NCBI RefSeq assembly: GCF_900096565.1
Contig: NZ_FMYP01000042.1
Coordinates: 1 to 37,018, forward strand
DNA from: Williamwhitmania taraxaci
GTDB lineage: Bacteria; Bacteroidota; Bacteroidia; Bacteroidales; Williamwhitmaniaceae
Direction of reading: 5' to 3'
Length of the DNA: 37,018 nucleotides
The position numbers and the translations under genes are program-made. Positions 1 through 6,575 of the stretch are shown here, piece by piece. The notes beneath the pieces were generated by a model. The model was not told the DNA's origin and made no database searches. It worked only from the letters and a program-made list of their open reading frames with translations. Numbering within the stretch: the stretch's first letter is position 1; the number at the start of each line of letters is the position of its first letter.

Positions 1-156
1 ATAGCTCGTCCCTGTTGCTTTCAGCTGTCGGACATAGTAATTTACCGTATTGCGGTGTATGGCTAAACTTGAAGAACAGCTGCGGTTGCTTTCTCCTTTG
101 ATTTTTAACTGAATTAATTGTCGTACATCCATGATATCTATCTTCTTTGCGGCCAT
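1..156 (-). CDS. istA: IS21-family transposase IstA, N-terminal 52 codons (partial)
   Basis: The minus-strand frame opens with ATG at 156-154 and stays open to the window edge, giving 52 residues beginning MAAKKIDIMDVRQLIQLK. A helix-turn-helix is visible around residues 20-45 (GESNRSCSSSLAIHRNTVNY), as expected for the DNA-binding start of IstA; the DDE catalytic core would follow outside the window. The gene lies about 55 bp inside the terminal repeat array, the usual IS21 arrangement. IstA acts with the ATPase IstB, which is not visible here. Family assignment rests on the HTH, the opening residues and the adjacent repeats. Confidence 0.75.
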   Translation of the reverse strand, partial: MAAKKIDIMDVRQLIQLKIKGESNRSCSSSLAIHRNTVNYYVRQLKATGTSY

Positions 157-211
157 ATCCCTGATTTAAGTTTCAGCGATAAGATAGAAATCATTCCTTT
201 CAATGGCTCAA

Positions 212-350
212 TGGCGCAATTTGCGTCGAAACGGGTGGCGCAACTTCGACCGAAACAATAGCCTAAATGCACCTAAAAAAGTGGCACAACTTCGACCGAA
301 ACGCCTGGCACAACTTGAACCGAAATGGGTGGCACAACTTCGACCGTTTT
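212..350. repeat. IS21 terminal repeat array (five copies, 24-bp pitch)
   Basis: Five direct copies of a unit close to TGGCRCAACTTCGACCGAAA start at 212, 236, 282, 306 and 330. Successive starts are 24, 46, 24 and 24 bp apart, so one position in an otherwise regular array is skipped. The first copy (212) is the most diverged, reading TTTGCGTCG in its centre, and the fourth has GAA for CGA. Such arrays are the transposase-binding sites of IS21 elements. The last copy changes from GAAA to GTTTT at its end, which marks the approach to the element boundary. Confidence 0.8.
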
Positions 351-565
351 ATCTAGGTGTTATTTCAACGGAACCGAGATATAATGGAAGGTTGAGAAGT
401 AACGTCGAAACAAAACTACCATATTGGCTAAAGATTCAAAATGATGGGTTGCATTTTATAGAATTTTCTATACCAATTGATTTATGCATGTATGACAAAA
501 GCATTTTTAAAAAGGATGGCATTATAAATTGGACAGATAAAAGATTTTATTTCGTCAAAGAATAG
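351..565 (+). pseudogene. 3' remnant of a gene cut by the IS21 element
   Basis: An open frame runs from 203 to the TAG at 563-565, but its first ~49 codons are translated IS21 terminal repeats (periodic VAQLRPK-like text). Only the last ~70 residues, from about YLGVISTEPRYNG onward, look like host coding sequence. This part is rich in aromatic and charged residues (LPYWLKI, FIEFSIPIDL) with no motif I recognise. The simplest reading is that the IS landed inside a gene and removed its start. It could be expressed as a chimera from an IS-borne start, but nothing here shows that. Confidence 0.6.
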
Positions 566-754
566 TTTATTAAAACGTGGCACATCAGCGTGTATAAGCC
601 ATTGCTGGCAGTGCGTTGGTTATCAGTCTTGGTTACCTTGTGCTGCCTCGACCACTAAGCGCTTTGAACACGCAACGGCACATAAACGCAGACGTTCGTT
701 TGAACAAAATTTGATAAATTAAAGAATATAACTAAAACCTCAAAAATTCAAATT

Positions 755-1378
755 ATGAAATATTTCCCTCCCATTTTTAAACAGCAACAGTTTAATTGCC
801 CTTTATGTGGTGTTTATGCAAAGCAGACATGGTCTAGTTTAACTTATAGCCATTTGGGTGTAGGAAAGAATAGTGAAGATATGGTCGTTTCGTATTGTCA
901 TCACTGTGATGGAAATTCATATTGGTATAAAGGTAATATGATTATTCCATCAAGTGGAAATGTAGAACTACCCAATCCTGATATGCCAGAAGATTGTAAG
1001 CAAGATTATTTAGAAGCTAGAGATATTCTAAATCTTTCTCCCAGAGGAGCAGCAGCCTTATTAAGACTATGTATTCAAAAACTAATGAAACACCTAGGGC
1101 AGAATGGAGAAAATATAAATAATGATATCAAAGAATTAGTAAAGTTAGGATTGCCTAATCTTATTCAACAATCACTAGATATTTGTAGAGTTGTAGGGAA
1201 TAATGCTGTTCATCCTGGAGAATTAGAATTGAATGATACTCCTGAAATTGCACAAACGATGTTTAGACTTATTAATGTAATTGTTGAAGATAGAATAACT
1301 AAGCCCAAAGAGATTCAATATTTGTTTGATTCTTTGCCTGAAGGTTCGAAAGAAGCTATTAAGAAAAGAGATAAATAA
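755..1378 (+). CDS. DUF4145 domain protein with N-terminal zinc ribbon
   Basis: This 207-residue cytosolic protein begins at ATG 755. Residues 15-18 (CPLC) and 48-51 (CHHC) form two CxxC knuckles of a zinc ribbon. Residues ~85-180 carry the DUF4145 signature: SPRGAAALLRLCIQKL, then a conserved GNNAVHPGE about 80 residues later. In known proteins DUF4145 occurs alone or next to nuclease and restriction domains, but its biochemical role is unsettled. The gene is AT-rich compared with the MFS gene beyond it, stands alone between IS21 debris and a palindromic tail repeat, and looks horizontally acquired. A defence-related job is only a guess from family context. Confidence 0.8.
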   Translation: MKYFPPIFKQQQFNCPLCGVYAKQTWSSLTYSHLGVGKNSEDMVVSYCHHCDGNSYWYKGNMIIPSSGNVELPNPDMPEDCKQDYLEARDILNLSPRGAAALLRLCIQKLMKHLGQNGENINNDIKELVKLGLPNLIQQSLDICRVVGNNAVHPGELELNDTPEIAQTMFRLINVIVEDRITKPKEIQYLFDSLPEGSKEAIKKRDK

Positions 1379-1395
1379 AAAAAACTGGGCACAAT

Positions 1396-1527
1396 AAATA
1401 GGACTTTAAGCGGCACGAAGTGCCAGCGATATCCCCGAGGGCAAAGTGGTGAAGCGAATGCTGTTTAAAGGCCCACCTATCCACTCACACCTCCATTGGA
1501 GGAGCCGGAGGAGGTCGGTAACCTGCC
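1396..1527 (+). repeat. Palindromic tail repeat, copy A
   Basis: The element starts 17 bp after the DUF4145 stop. Its first core, 1396-1430, reads AAATAGGACTTTAAGC followed by the inverted repeat GGCACGAAGTGCC and AGCGAT. Its second core, 1491-1527, holds one CCTCC arm and two GGAGG arms (TGGAGGAGCCGGAGGAGG), then GGTAACCTGCC. Both cores recur at 6101-6211 in the same order and orientation relative to the preceding gene, and the first core recurs weakly at 4135. It may be a REP-like intergenic element or the tail of a mobile cassette; here it also lies between two convergent genes. Confidence 0.6.
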
Positions 1528-1539
1528 TCTCAACCAACA

Positions 1540-2712
1540 CTATTTCACTAAGACAGCACTAGTAGCCAAGATCTTTTTCGACGGAACAAAACGAGCGAAA
1601 ATAAGCGATAGAAGCGCCAAGAAAGCCCCTCCAAGAAAAGGAATCCGCCAGTTGTAAATCCACAACAAACCACCAACTACCGGCAAAAACACCGCCGTAA
1701 GGTGATTAATCGTAAAGCCTACCGCCATCGACGGAGCAATATCTGCCGGTTCGGCTTGCTTGCGGAAAAAGGAATTTATCGAAATGGCAAAGCTGAAAAA
1801 CAAGTTATCCACAATATATAAACCCGAAACCACCATGCTATTCTCAATCAAGCCATAGCCCAAAAACACCAGAATCAAAAACACATATTCCACCGTAAGC
1901 ATCGCTCGCTCTCCATAGCGGTTGATGGCTTTCCCCACATACGGGCTCAGCACATAGGTTATGATATTGTTTACCACAAACAGAATCGTAATATGCGTAA
2001 TGGAGAAGTGGTATTTCTGCACCAAGATAAAAATGGCAAACACCATGAAAATTTGGCGACGCGAACCACTCAAAAGATTGAGCACATAGAACAACCAGTA
2101 TTTCCGCTTCAGAATTAGCTTTTTATGCTGAGGGGGAAGCAGTTTATCCACCGGATTCTTGCGCAACGAGTACACCCCGGCCAAAAACACCAAGACTCCT
2201 ACAATAAAGAACATCCATTGGAACGATAAAAATCCTGCCATTAACCAGATAAATACCCCCGTAGCAATATTCGTCAATGCAGTATAGCTCCTAAATTTCG
2301 ACAATACCAACGGAACCCGTTCGGGCGAAAAATACTGCAAGGTAAGAGACTGGTTGGCGGTTTCGAAAAAGTGAAAACCAACAGACATCAGTATTCCTGT
2401 TAAAATTAAGCCTTCGAATGTTGGGAAAAAGCCCGTAACCATTACCCCAATACCACACAAAATAATGGAGTAAACGGCAAAACGATGTTCCGCAACCACC
2501 ACCAAAATATAAACAGCGAAAAATGTTAAGAACCCCGGTATTTCACGAAACGACTGTATCGCTCCAACCTGCACCGAGTTGGCTCCGACTTTTTCCACTG
2601 CAAAATTATTGAATAAGGTCTGCCAACCCTGATTTCCCAGTGCCGATGCAATGCAAAGCACCGCCAAAAATCCATACATCGGGTTCACCTTATAGCTGCT
2701 GTAATCTTTCAA
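1540..2712 (-). CDS. Major facilitator superfamily transporter
   Basis: A 390-residue polytopic membrane protein with about 12 hydrophobic segments, the usual size of an MFS permease. Residues such as GNQGWQTLFNNFAVEKVG and FFETANQSLTLQYFSPERVP match MFS-type loops, but the substrate cannot be read from the sequence. The frame's first codon is TTG (2712-2710). An ATG eleven codons later (MYGFLAVLCIASA) follows an AAGGTG stretch and sits at the first TM helix, so it is a plausible alternative start. Base composition is closer to the backbone genes than to the AT-rich genes on either side, so the accessory genes seem to have inserted around it. Substrate export or sugar uptake are equally possible. 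Confidence 0.8.
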   Translation of the reverse strand: MKDYSSYKVNPMYGFLAVLCIASALGNQGWQTLFNNFAVEKVGANSVQVGAIQSFREIPGFLTFFAVYILVVVAEHRFAVYSIILCGIGVMVTGFFPTFEGLILTGILMSVGFHFFETANQSLTLQYFSPERVPLVLSKFRSYTALTNIATGVFIWLMAGFLSFQWMFFIVGVLVFLAGVYSLRKNPVDKLLPPQHKKLILKRKYWLFYVLNLLSGSRRQIFMVFAIFILVQKYHFSITHITILFVVNNIITYVLSPYVGKAINRYGERAMLTVEYVFLILVFLGYGLIENSMVVSGLYIVDNLFFSFAISINSFFRKQAEPADIAPSMAVGFTINHLTAVFLPVVGGLLWIYNWRIPFLGGAFLALLSLIFARFVPSKKILATSAVLVK

Positions 2713-2718
2713 TGTCTT

Positions 2719-2796
2719 CTATTTTTCTGCAAGAATAGCAATTCCTATCAACAAAAAAGCGAAAACAACCAATGTTTCTGCTCCTGAAATATCCAA
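2719..2796 (-). CDS. Possible 25-residue hydrophobic peptide
   Basis: Just upstream of the MFS gene a minus-strand frame from TTG 2796 to TAG 2719 encodes a single hydrophobic segment (ETLVVFAFLLIGIAILAEK). An in-frame stop directly precedes the segment. It could be a leader peptide, or the C-terminal remnant of a membrane protein lost at the island edge. The evidence is only the reading frame and composition. Confidence 0.15.
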   Translation of the reverse strand: MDISGAETLVVFAFLLIGIAILAEK

Positions 2797-3076
2797 AGAC
2801 CACCACTATTGCTCTATATTGCTACCCACATCTGGAGGTATACTACCACGGTTAAGCGTCGAGCCTGCCCCCGAATACCTTCCCACCACGTTTTTTTGCA
2901 CATCCCCAAATATTATTCAACCATCACGCACCACATGCCCACATTATTTATACTTTAGTAAAGAAATAAACTGGAACATAAGTTTGGTTTATCTATCCAT
3001 ATTGGGGTGGATAAACCCAATTAAGTTGGGTTTATAAACGAGTTCGCAGAGATTGTAAAATAAAAAATGTAAAGAA
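2797..3076. other. Gap upstream of the hydrolase gene
   Basis: No convincing gene is present in this stretch between the divergent MFS and hydrolase genes. A 72-codon plus-strand frame (2819-3037) has atypical composition and is not accepted. The notable content is the pair of overlapping hairpins at 2986-3032, described separately. Confidence 0.5.
2986..3032 (+). promoter_or_regulatory. Two mutually exclusive hairpins before the hydrolase gene
   Basis: Segment 2986-2998 (GGTTTATCTATCC) can pair with 3006-3017 (GGTGGATAAACC). Segment 3014-3020 (AACCCAA) can instead pair with 3026-3032 (TTGGGTT). The two stems share bases 3014-3017, so they cannot form together. They lie 45-90 bp upstream of the hydrolase ATG at 3077. 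This resembles an attenuator or switching leader, though no T-run follows the second stem; it could equally be a recombination-site-like palindrome at the edge of an acquired gene. Confidence 0.35.
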
Positions 3077-4120
3077 ATGAAATTTGTAATAATAATTTTA
3101 ACAATGATGCCTTTTTTGACCTTTGGACAGTATGACCCAAAGATGGAAGAATATCAGCATAAAAGAATCATAACAAAATCAGATACAATAAATTATCAAA
3201 TCTATTCAAAAGGAAATATTAAGGAGAAAAATAAAATTCTAATCTATTTTCAAGGCTCAGGCCCAACTCCTTTGTTTAGGGAAACCACTAAATCTGATAC
3301 GATAAAAGTAGTTGAAAATGGTATCACAAAAGATATAATAGAGAAGAGTATTATCATAAACAGTTTTGTTCCTTTTGATTTAGACAGCTTCCCTAATGAT
3401 TATATTTTTGTTATAATTTCAAAAAAAGGTGTTCCCTTTTCAGCGGATAGAGATACCTATAAGCCAAGTCAAACCTTTTTGGAAAACGAATCATTAAATT
3501 ATAGAGTTTGGCAAGGAGACGAAGTAATTAATGACCTAACTAAATATTATATAAAAAATCCAAATAAAGTTGTAATAATTGGACATTCAGAAGGTTCAGA
3601 TGTAGTTGCAAAGTTGGGACATACAAACAAAAAAATTACACATATTGGATTTTGGGCAGGTGGAGGGAATACACAGTATTATGATTTTGCTCTATTTATT
3701 CAAAAAGATGTTCAGAGTGGCAAAATAACGCAAACGGAAGCGGTTGATTCTTTAGAAGGGTTGTTTAATGATATTAAAAACATTGAAAGCGACCCTGATA
3801 ATACAGAAAAACAATGGTTAGGAAATTCATATCGTAGATGGGCTCATTTTTCAGAACCAGCAATAGACAATTTATTAAAAATAAACAAACCACTATTTGT
3901 AGCAGTAGCTGGAAAAGATGAGTCAGTTCCTATTGAAAGTAGTTTATTGATTCCTATTGAATTTATTAGGCATAAAAAGACTAATTTGACGTTTAAGATT
4001 TACCCTGACTACGATCACTCGTTTGCTATTCCGATGCAAGATGAGGATGATGAAGATGAAGATTGGATTTGGGAGTGGAAGAAAGTATTTGAGGACTTTA
4101 TGAAATGGGTAGAACAATAA
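3077..4120 (+). CDS. Secreted alpha/beta hydrolase
   Basis: A 347-residue protein with an N-terminal signal peptide (residues 1-17, ending FLTFGQ), so it is probably exported. The hydrolase fold is shown by the nucleophile elbow G-H-S-E-G at 169-173 (Ser171), an acid at Asp281 in GKDES, and His314 in DYDHSF, giving a full Ser-Asp-His triad. FQGSG at 58-62 fits an oxyanion-hole turn. Near the C-terminus is a strongly acidic run (residues 322-329, mostly D and E) followed by WIWEWKK. The substrate is unknown; an esterase or peptidase is likely. The gene is AT-rich, preceded by overlapping hairpins and followed by tail repeat copy B, so it looks acquired. Confidence 0.75.
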   Translation: MKFVIIILTMMPFLTFGQYDPKMEEYQHKRIITKSDTINYQIYSKGNIKEKNKILIYFQGSGPTPLFRETTKSDTIKVVENGITKDIIEKSIIINSFVPFDLDSFPNDYIFVIISKKGVPFSADRDTYKPSQTFLENESLNYRVWQGDEVINDLTKYYIKNPNKVVIIGHSEGSDVVAKLGHTNKKITHIGFWAGGGNTQYYDFALFIQKDVQSGKITQTEAVDSLEGLFNDIKNIESDPDNTEKQWLGNSYRRWAHFSEPAIDNLLKINKPLFVAVAGKDESVPIESSLLIPIEFIRHKKTNLTFKIYPDYDHSFAIPMQDEDDEDEDWIWEWKKVFEDFMKWVEQ

Positions 4121-4134
4121 CAACCTCTGTTAAT

Positions 4135-4155
4135 AAATAGGCCCTTAAGCGTCAC
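4135..4155 (+). repeat. Palindromic tail repeat, degenerate copy B
   Basis: Fourteen bases after the hydrolase stop the sequence AAATAGGCCCTTAAGC is followed by GTCACG. This matches the first core of the repeats at 1396 and 6101, but the inverted GTGCC arm is lost and no second core follows. Confidence 0.5.
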
Positions 4156-4253
4156 GTAATACCCAACTCCCCGCCATTTTTTCAATAGTAAACGTTTTCG
4201 GTAAAGTCCGTAGTAATGTGGCAGCTATTTGCATTATATCACATGAAACTCTA

Positions 4254-4685
4254 ATGACCAATACTATCAACTTTAAAAATATTTCGGCTCAATTCATTTG
4301 TATTGCACTATTGTTATCTATACTTACAATGGAGTATATAATGATTCAAAGCAATAGAGGATCAGCAATGGGAATTAGCTTTTCTTTATATTTCATTCCA
4401 TTAATCGTCTTTATAATACCAATCTTATTTCTCCTCGATAAGAATCAATCCAATCATTTAAGCAGAGTAGTTGGAATAGTTTCGCAGGGTCTTTTTTTTG
4501 GATACTTTGTTTACAAGACTATTTTTTATTACCGGGTTAATAATGATATCCAATATTATAAGGATAATTTTGAGGATCACTTTAGTCCAAGAGTGTTTGA
4601 GTTAGTTTTTGTCTTTATGATAATTGCACTAATTATACTTTACTCAACTAGTAAAATAGTCCGAAATAAGAATTTAAATGCTTGA
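4254..4685 (+). CDS. Hypothetical four-TM membrane protein
   Basis: The frame is open from GTG 4218, but the ATG at 4254 (MTNTINFKNISAQF) sits just ahead of the first membrane segment and is preferred, giving 143 residues. Four hydrophobic segments are visible, at about residues 13-30, 39-60, 70-88 and 115-135, with little soluble domain; the C-terminus (SKIVRNKN) is basic and likely cytoplasmic. I recognise no family. It is 39 bp upstream of the CPBP protease gene on the same strand and probably belongs to the same transcript. Composition is AT-rich like its downstream neighbours. Confidence 0.6.
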   Translation: MTNTINFKNISAQFICIALLLSILTMEYIMIQSNRGSAMGISFSLYFIPLIVFIIPILFLLDKNQSNHLSRVVGIVSQGLFFGYFVYKTIFYYRVNNDIQYYKDNFEDHFSPRVFELVFVFMIIALIILYSTSKIVRNKNLNA

Positions 4686-4724
4686 GCGAATAATCGTTGT
4701 TTATAATAGATAGCCCTAAATGCT

Positions 4725-5432
4725 ATGACTACTAATAAATCAAGTTTTAGAGACCGAACCTGTTTGTTGTTTGAGAAACCTCTCTTTATTCTTTCAGCAA
4801 TAACACTTGTTGTAATACTAACTATTTTCACTGGCGGACTTGGATTTTTTTTTGGTATTACCATTGCCTTAATTACATTTTGGGCCAAAAGATGGGATTG
4901 GCATTACTTTGGATTATCAAAGCCTAGCTGGACAAAATCAATTATTAGTGGCATACTATACGCTATTGGTATCTTCCTTTTAGTCGATGTTTTAATACAG
5001 CCTATTCTCGAACATCTCTTTGGCGAAATAGATTTACAGTCGTTCAGCGGAGTAAAAGGTAACCTCATAAGCTATGTAACTCTTATCCTATTTATGTGGA
5101 TTATTGCTGGCTTTGGAGAAGAATTTCTTTTCAGAGGTTATATCGTAAAACGGTTAGCAATAATTTTTGGAGACACTAACTATTCTTGGCTTATGTCAGC
5201 TACAATTACGGCTATAATATTTGGGCTTGCACACATATACCAAGGAACATCAGGCGTTATTACCACTGGAATTATTGGGTTTATTATGGGAATGATATTT
5301 CTCCGACATCGCCAAAACCTTTCTATAGCAATGTTTACACATGGATTTTATGATATGATTGGCATTACCTTACTTTACTTAGGTGAAGAAAGATCAATTA
5401 CTGAGTTTATTAGCAAATTAATACTAGAGTAG
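4725..5432 (+). CDS. CPBP-family intramembrane metalloprotease
   Basis: A 235-residue polytopic membrane protein with the motifs of the CPBP (Abi/CAAX protease and bacteriocin-processing) family: EEFLFR with Glu132-Glu133 and Arg137, a second-motif His170 in FGLAH, and His206 with Asp210 in FTHGFYD. These residues form the intramembrane metal site in characterised relatives. Family members process prenylated proteins, mature or resist bacteriocins, or control sigma factors; which one applies here is unknown. It is followed by the DUF6090 gene with only 2 bp between stop and start, so the two are surely co-transcribed and the 4-TM gene upstream probably is too. Confidence 0.85.
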   Translation: MTTNKSSFRDRTCLLFEKPLFILSAITLVVILTIFTGGLGFFFGITIALITFWAKRWDWHYFGLSKPSWTKSIISGILYAIGIFLLVDVLIQPILEHLFGEIDLQSFSGVKGNLISYVTLILFMWIIAGFGEEFLFRGYIVKRLAIIFGDTNYSWLMSATITAIIFGLAHIYQGTSGVITTGIIGFIMGMIFLRHRQNLSIAMFTHGFYDMIGITLLYLGEERSITEFISKLILE

Positions 5433-5434
5433 TA

Positions 5435-6106
5435 ATGAAAAAAGTAAAAAAGAAGTTGAGCATAGACTGGAAATCTAAATCGATTGACCTTCTGATTGTA
5501 ATAATTGGTATTACTACAGCTTTTCAGCTGAATAACCTCAATGAATCAAATAAATCAAAGGCACACGAAAAGGACTATCTAAAAAGTTTTTACGTCGAAA
5601 ATAGAGATAACGAGGCTAATCTTATTGCTGCCTTGAAGTTTTCAGAGTCCAATAAAAATGACATTGACACTTTAAAATACATTCTTTTGTCGAAGAATTA
5701 TGCCGATAAAAGAATCAAAATACTCACAGCAAGTATGATGGGAGTGGCTAACTATACTCCATCTATTACTACAATGGAAAATGTAACAGCATCGGGTGAG
5801 TTTGAATTAATTGAAGATATTGAACTCCGAAAGCAAATAATCCTAACCTATAATACCTATAATGTAACCCTAAAGTTAGAAAGCTTATTGTCCGACTATA
5901 TTAACAAATACGTAACTCCTTTTCTATTCGAAAATATACGTTTTAGTAACCTAAGTCCTATCAATTCTACATTTATAAAAGACCCCTTATTTGAAAATAT
6001 TGTTATTGGATATGAAGTCCTACTAACCCAACAAATAAAAGGTTATCAAGACAATTTGGAGAAGATAAAGCTTTTAAACAACAAGCTAACTACTGCTAAC
6101 AAATAG
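5435..6106 (+). CDS. DUF6090-family single-pass membrane protein
   Basis: A 223-residue protein beginning KKVKKKLSIDWKSKSIDLL, followed by one membrane segment (residues ~18-34, LLIVIIGITTAFQLNNLNE) and a long mostly helical domain. The basic start, the single helix and the QLNNLNE exit are the hallmark of the Bacteroidota DUF6090 family, whose function is not known. Its ATG begins 2 bp after the CPBP protease stop. The stop codon (6104-6106) lies inside the first bases of tail repeat copy C. Such small membrane proteins are often found in accessory clusters; no function is claimed. Confidence 0.75.
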   Translation: MKKVKKKLSIDWKSKSIDLLIVIIGITTAFQLNNLNESNKSKAHEKDYLKSFYVENRDNEANLIAALKFSESNKNDIDTLKYILLSKNYADKRIKILTASMMGVANYTPSITTMENVTASGEFELIEDIELRKQIILTYNTYNVTLKLESLLSDYINKYVTPFLFENIRFSNLSPINSTFIKDPLFENIVIGYEVLLTQQIKGYQDNLEKIKLLNNKLTTANK

Positions 6107-6211
6107 GCCTATAAGCAGCACGTTGTGCCGAGCGATAATCTCTCACACCAACAGCCCCACAAGACCAGTAACTCCTCTTTTGGAGGCGTCGGAGGAGGTA
6201 GGTAAGGTGCC
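6101..6211 (+). repeat. Palindromic tail repeat, copy C
   Basis: The element begins within the DUF6090 stop codon. Core one, 6101-6136, reads AAATAGGCCTATAAGC, then the inverted repeat GCACGTTGTGC, then CGAGCGAT. Core two, 6171-6211, reads CTCCTCTTTTGGAGG, then CGTCGGAGGAGG, then TAGGTAAGGTGCC. Both cores align with copy A at 1396-1527, with a shorter spacer (34 against 60 bp). A minus-strand frame through it (6109-6312) looks like translated repeat (PPPTPPKEE) and is not taken as a gene. Confidence 0.6.
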
Positions 6212-6393
6212 AACTCACACATATAATCGAATGTCGATTCTGCTCTTAACCGTTCCGCCAAGGCGGCGCAAATAGCTCCATGCATCTTATTACTTTTTGT
6301 TCGCGCTGCCATTTTGGACCCTTCATTTACCGGAGGTTGTCACCCCCGGCTATTCACATTCAACCCCTACGGGGTAATTCTGCACCTGCCATC

Positions 6394-6414
6394 CTTTCAC
6401 TTTTCACCTTTCAC
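6394..6414 (-). repeat. Heptamer array, 3 units
   Basis: On the minus strand three exact 7-bp units run in tandem: GTGAAAG, GTGAAAA, GTGAAAG. They belong to the same family as the arrays at 6478, 7969 and 24279. Confidence 0.7.
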
Positions 6415-6477
6415 TCCTATGCGACCTACTTTTGCATCAAGATGTGTCTTTTCCATTTGTAGAATCCATCCTTTAAC

Positions 6478-6498
6478 CATTCACTTTTCACAATTCAC
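6478..6498 (-). repeat. Heptamer array, 3 units (GTGAAWN)
   Basis: On the minus strand the units are GTGAATT, GTGAAAA and GTGAATG, in tandem. This array lies just upstream of the putative promoter for the lipoprotein gene at 6576. Confidence 0.65.
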
Positions 6499-6515
6499 AT
6501 TTTCCATGCCTCCAC

Positions 6516-6546
6516 TTGTTACAAACAACTATAAATACTACATTTA
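6516..6546 (+). promoter_or_regulatory. Putative Bacteroidota promoter for the lipoprotein gene
   Basis: A TTG at 6516-6518 is followed after 20 bp by TACATTTA at 6539-6546. This matches the Bacteroidota pattern of -33 TTG and -7 TAnnTTTG with one mismatch. It would give a leader of roughly 25 nt before the ATG at 6576, which also supports that start over the upstream TTG frame start. Confidence 0.4.
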
Positions 6547-6575
6547 TCCGCTTAACATCAAACATTGCTTATCGT

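Larger units (their letters stand above)
1..350 (-). mobile_element. IS21-family insertion sequence, upstream (istA-proximal) end
   Basis: The first 350 bp hold the start of an istA-type transposase on the minus strand and, upstream of it, a set of near-identical short repeats. IS21-family elements carry such multiple transposase-binding repeats at their ends. The rest of the element (remaining istA, istB and the far end) lies outside the window. The outer boundary is put near 346-350 because the last repeat ends there and unrelated AT-rich coding sequence follows. The exact terminal base and target duplication cannot be set without the other end. Confidence 0.8.
6212..6515. other. Intergenic stretch with two heptamer arrays
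   Basis: There is no supported gene here. The stretch separates the accessory operon and its tail repeat from the lipoprotein gene at 6576. It contains two minus-oriented GTGAAAN arrays (6394-6414 and 6478-6498). Overlapping plus-strand frames within it have no protein-like composition. Confidence 0.5.

Noticed and set aside
212-350. CRISPR-like array
   Set aside because: Repeats of ~20 bp with only 4 bp between most units and no spacers of equal length; they fit IS21 terminal repeats beside istA.
2819-3037. 72-codon plus-strand frame before the hydrolase gene
   Set aside because: Composition rich in Pro/Ser/Thr without domain or signal, overlaps the paired hairpins at 2986-3032, and no related protein is recalled.
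6109-6312. 67-codon minus-strand frame
   Set aside because: Most of it is translated tail repeat (PPPTPPKEE), and the equivalent part of copy A is not an open gene.
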